Positions 1 through 9,421 of a stretch of DNA of 9,421 bases are shown here, one piece after another; the stretch's first letter is position 1; every line of letters starts with the position of its first letter. The stretch comes from Betaproteobacteria bacterium. GTDB lineage: Bacteria; Pseudomonadota; Gammaproteobacteria; Burkholderiales; SG8-39. The translations under genes and the position numbers were made by a program. Below the pieces are notes generated by a model, which saw only the letters and a list, made by a program, of their open reading frames with translations, was not told the DNA's origin and did not search any database. The stretch lies in the NCBI GenBank assembly GCA_011391295.1, contig JAABQT010000048.1, positions 1 to 9,421 on the forward strand, read 5' to 3'.

Positions 1-7712
<7,712 letters not shown>

Positions 7713-7732
7713 GCGCGAAAGCGCGCTGCGGG

Positions 7733-7764
7733 AAAAGGCCGCCGCGAGGCGGCCTTTTCTTTTT
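7733..7764 (+). terminator. Rho-independent terminator of the rpoBC operon
   Basis: This is a perfect 11-base-pair stem (7733-7743 with 7748-7758; core GGCCGCC) closed by a GCGA tetraloop of the GNRA class. It is followed by a T-rich tract, TTTT-C-TTTTT. The A-run on the 5' arm is complementary to the T-run, so the element could also work in the opposite direction, although no minus-strand gene ends here. It lies just after the rpoC stop and marks the end of the operon. Confidence 0.95.
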
Positions 7765-7875
7765 CAAACCCGGCACGGCGTTCGAGAGATCGGCGAAGGC
7801 GATGGCATGATCACGCGTTTCTCGCGCTCAGCGCTCGGGCACAGTCACGAGGAAATCATACGGGGGCACCCGTCT

Positions 7876-7903
7876 CTGTCGTGAGAACTGTTGCGCATAT
7901 AAT
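7876..7903 (+). promoter_or_regulatory. Possible sigma-70 promoter for the aldolase-family/GNAT gene pair
   Basis: An exact TATAAT hexamer lies at 7898-7903, conspicuous in GC-rich DNA and placed between the rpoBC terminator and the next gene. The best -35 match at suitable spacing is only CTGTCG (7876-7881, 16-base spacer, three of six matches), and there is no extended -10 TG. The predicted transcription start is about 7910-7911. That would exclude the GTG at 7881 as start codon for this transcript and would place the ATG at 7911 at or next to the 5' end of the mRNA. This is inferred from sequence only. Confidence 0.45.
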
Positions 7904-7910
7904 GGCCGAC

Positions 7911-8666
7911 ATGGGCAAGCTCGAAAAACCGGGCGCCGTTTCCTCAACGGACCGCTTGGCGCGCATCGATCTCGCGGCGGCGTTCCGGCTCGCGGTGCGC
8001 ATGGATCTGCACGAGGGCGTATGCAACCACTTCACGCTCATGCTGCCCGACGGCAAGCGCTTCCTGCTCAACGCCTACGGCTATCACTGGAGCGAGGTCA
8101 CAGCGTCCAATCTGCTTGCGCTGGATTCGAGCGGCAACGTGCTCGAAGGCGAGGGCGAGGCGGAGCGGACCGCCTTCTACATCCATTCGCGCATCCACCT
8201 CGCCAATCCGCGGGCGGCATGCGTGCTGCACACGCACATGCCTTATGCCACCGCGCTCGCGCTCACCGAGCCCGGCCGCCTGGAGATGGTGGAGCAGAAC
8301 GCGCTGCGTTTCGCGGACGACATCGCCTATGACGATACCTACAACGGACTGGTGGTGGACGATGCCGAGGGCGACCGGCTGGCGCGCGTGCTCGGCACCA
8401 AGCGCGTGTTGTTCCTCGCCAACCACGGCGTGATCGTGGCGGGCCCCACGGTCGCCGAGGCCTACGACCTGATGTATTACCTGGAGCGCGCCTGCCGTCT
8501 GCAAGTTCTGGCGCGCGCGACCGGCCTGCCGTTCAGAAAGGTGCGGCCGGAGGTGGTGCGCGAGACCTGCCGCATGATCCTCGCCGACACTCCCAGGTAC
8601 GCTGCCGCGCATTTCGATGCGCTCAAGCGCATCCTCGACCGCGAAGAGCCTGGCTACGCCCGCTGA
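7911..8666 (+). CDS. Class II aldolase/adducin-family protein
   Basis: This is a single-domain protein of 251 residues, a typical length for the class II aldolase/adducin fold. Family members are usually cytosolic zinc enzymes acting on sugar phosphates or hydroxy-acids, but the substrate here cannot be told. The likely metal ligands are visible: H107 and H109 in VLHTHMPYATAL, and H172 in FLANHGVIVAG. Also typical are HEGVCNHFTL near the N-terminus and the YYLERACRLQV segment after the third histidine. In fuculose-phosphate aldolase a catalytic Glu lies four residues before a conserved His (SEWRFH). The matching stretch here reads TAFYIH, so that Glu is absent, as in adducin-like members; true aldolase activity is therefore doubtful. 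The start is uncertain: in-frame GTG 7881, ATG 7902 and ATG 7911 all lack a good ribosome site. ATG 7911 was chosen because of the TATAAT at 7898. The gene probably forms an operon with the acetyltransferase gene one base downstream. Confidence 0.88.
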   Translation: MGKLEKPGAVSSTDRLARIDLAAAFRLAVRMDLHEGVCNHFTLMLPDGKRFLLNAYGYHWSEVTASNLLALDSSGNVLEGEGEAERTAFYIHSRIHLANPRAACVLHTHMPYATALALTEPGRLEMVEQNALRFADDIAYDDTYNGLVVDDAEGDRLARVLGTKRVLFLANHGVIVAGPTVAEAYDLMYYLERACRLQVLARATGLPFRKVRPEVVRETCRMILADTPRYAAAHFDALKRILDREEPGYAR

Positions 8667-8667
8667 G

Positions 8668-9189
8668 GTGCAAGTCCGCGACGCCGCGCAGGGCGACATC
8701 GCTGCAATCCAGTCGATCTACGCGCACCACGTGCGCCACGGACTCGCTTCGTTCGAGGAGGTCCCGCCCGACGCCGCGGAGATGCGCCGCCGCTACGGCG
8801 ACATCACCGGGCGCGGCCTGCCCTATCTCGTCGCCGGGGAGGGCCAGAGCGTCCTCGCCTTCGGCTACTGCGCGCCGTACCGGGCGCGCTCCGCTTATCG
8901 CTACGCACTCGAGGATTCGGTGTACGTGAAGGAGGGCCAGCTGGGCAAGGGGATCGGCAATCGCCTGCTCGCCGAGTTGATCCTGCGCAGCGAGCGCCTC
9001 GGCTACCGCCAGGTGATCGCGGTGATCGGCGACAGCGCCAATGCCTACTCCATCGCCTTGCACGCGCGGCACGGCTTCGTGCGCGTCGGCACCCTGCGCT
9101 CCACCGGCTACAAGTTCGGCCGCTGGGTGGACAGCGTGCTGATGCAGCGCCCGCTGGGCAGCGGGGACGGGACGCCTCCGGCTACTTGA
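8668..9189 (+). CDS. GNAT-family N-acetyltransferase, phosphinothricin/methionine sulfoximine acetyltransferase-like
   Basis: This is a 173-residue acetyl-CoA-dependent N-acetyltransferase covering one full GNAT domain. Features of the PAT/MddA-type subfamily are visible: AIQSIYAHHV near the N-terminus; APYRARSAYRYALEDSVYV with E82 as the probable catalytic base; the acetyl-CoA loop GQLGKGIGNRLL at 90-101; NAYSIALHARHGF at 125-137; and the closing VGTLRSTGYKFGRWVDSVLMQ region. Such proteins acetylate the amino group of toxic glutamate analogues or of methionine sulfoximine and sulfone; the real substrate is not determined. The first position of the acetyl-CoA loop is Leu, where most relatives have Gln or Arg. 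GTG 8668 was chosen because it gives the usual family N-terminus (MQVRDA) and starts one base after the aldolase-family stop, which suggests translational coupling. An ATG at 8617 would add 17 unlike residues and overlap the upstream gene by 50 bases. The 3' end overlaps the convergent transporter gene by 8 bases. Confidence 0.9.
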   Translation: MQVRDAAQGDIAAIQSIYAHHVRHGLASFEEVPPDAAEMRRRYGDITGRGLPYLVAGEGQSVLAFGYCAPYRARSAYRYALEDSVYVKEGQLGKGIGNRLLAELILRSERLGYRQVIAVIGDSANAYSIALHARHGFVRVGTLRSTGYKFGRWVDSVLMQRPLGSGDGTPPAT

Positions 9190-9421
9190 GCAGCAGTGCG
9201 GCGCCGCTGGCCACCAGCAGCGTGGCGACGATGCGCTCGAACCGGGCCTGGTCGAGGCGCGCGTGCCAGCGGTCGCCGGCCAGCATGGCGAGGGCCATCA
9301 CCGGAGCGAACAGCAGCAGCGCAGCGAGCGCCCTGCGGTCGTAGAAGCCCAGGCTGCCGTAGCCGCCGGCGCGCACCAGCCCCAGGCACAGCAGCACCGA
9401 GGAGATGCTGGCGCGAAAGCG
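9182..9421 (-). CDS. TSUP family (TauE/SafE) membrane transporter, C-terminal fragment cut by window edge
   Basis: The frame is open to the window edge, so only the last 79 residues are visible, ending in TAG. Two hydrophobic segments are seen, at about residues 31-49 (LAALLLFAPVMALAMLAG) and 63-78 (IVATLLVASGAALLL). They are separated by a charged cytoplasmic-type loop, GDRWHARLDQARFERI. This arrangement matches the end of TSUP family proteins: an RAS motif and GLVRAGGY-like helix, then a Pro-containing helix, G-x-R-x-H/L-x-x-R-x-x-x-x-x-F, and a last helix with SG-x-x-LL. The family exports or imports sulfite, organosulfonates and related small anions across the inner membrane; the substrate cannot be assigned. 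The gene is convergent with the acetyltransferase gene, sharing 8 bases, with no terminator hairpin between them. The start lies outside the window. Confidence 0.75.
   Translation of the reverse strand, partial: RFRASISSVLLCLGLVRAGGYGSLGFYDRRALAALLLFAPVMALAMLAGDRWHARLDQARFERIVATLLVASGAALLLK

Noticed and set aside
7765..7880. Short inverted repeats in the spacer (for example CGGG/CCCG at 7861-7872)
   Set aside because: Stems of four bases are expected by chance in GC-rich DNA. There is no T-tract or conserved element to support a riboswitch, small RNA or operator.

Overview
The window is high-GC proteobacterial DNA, and the RNA polymerase sequences point to Betaproteobacteria. RpoB has the FMDQTNPLS form of the rifampicin region (T where E. 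coli has N518). It also has the long betaproteobacterial-type segment with [14 protein letters not shown] upstream of the [12 protein letters not shown] active-site block. RpoC carries the gammaproteobacterial/betaproteobacterial SI3-type insert in its trigger loop. I cannot name a genus from the sequence alone.

Layout. Bases 1-3510 hold most of rpoB, open at its 5' end. It is followed, with a one-base overlap (TGATG), by a complete rpoC at 3510-7712. A strong intrinsic terminator at 7733-7764 closes this transcription unit. A roughly 190-base spacer (7713-7901) follows, holding the terminator and a consensus TATAAT box. Next comes a small plus-strand pair: a class II aldolase/adducin-family protein (about 7911-8666) and, one base after its stop, a GNAT acetyltransferase of the phosphinothricin/methionine-sulfoximine type (8668-9189). 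At the right edge, on the minus strand, is the C-terminal end of a TSUP (TauE/SafE) membrane transporter. It is convergent with the acetyltransferase gene and overlaps it by 8 bases.

Functionally, rpoB and rpoC encode the beta and beta' subunits of the core RNA polymerase, and all catalytic and zinc-binding residues I checked are present. The downstream genes are ordinary accessory metabolic or transport genes with no evident link to transcription. rpsL, which follows rpoC in many bacteria, is not here.

The most interesting sequence-level observation is an in-frame segment in RpoB (about 463-708) that is about 70 residues longer than the corresponding E. coli stretch. It sits between two strongly conserved blocks, just ahead of the rifampicin-binding region. 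I see no mobile elements, CRISPR arrays, RNA genes or defence-type system, and nothing that supports calling a new multi-gene system.
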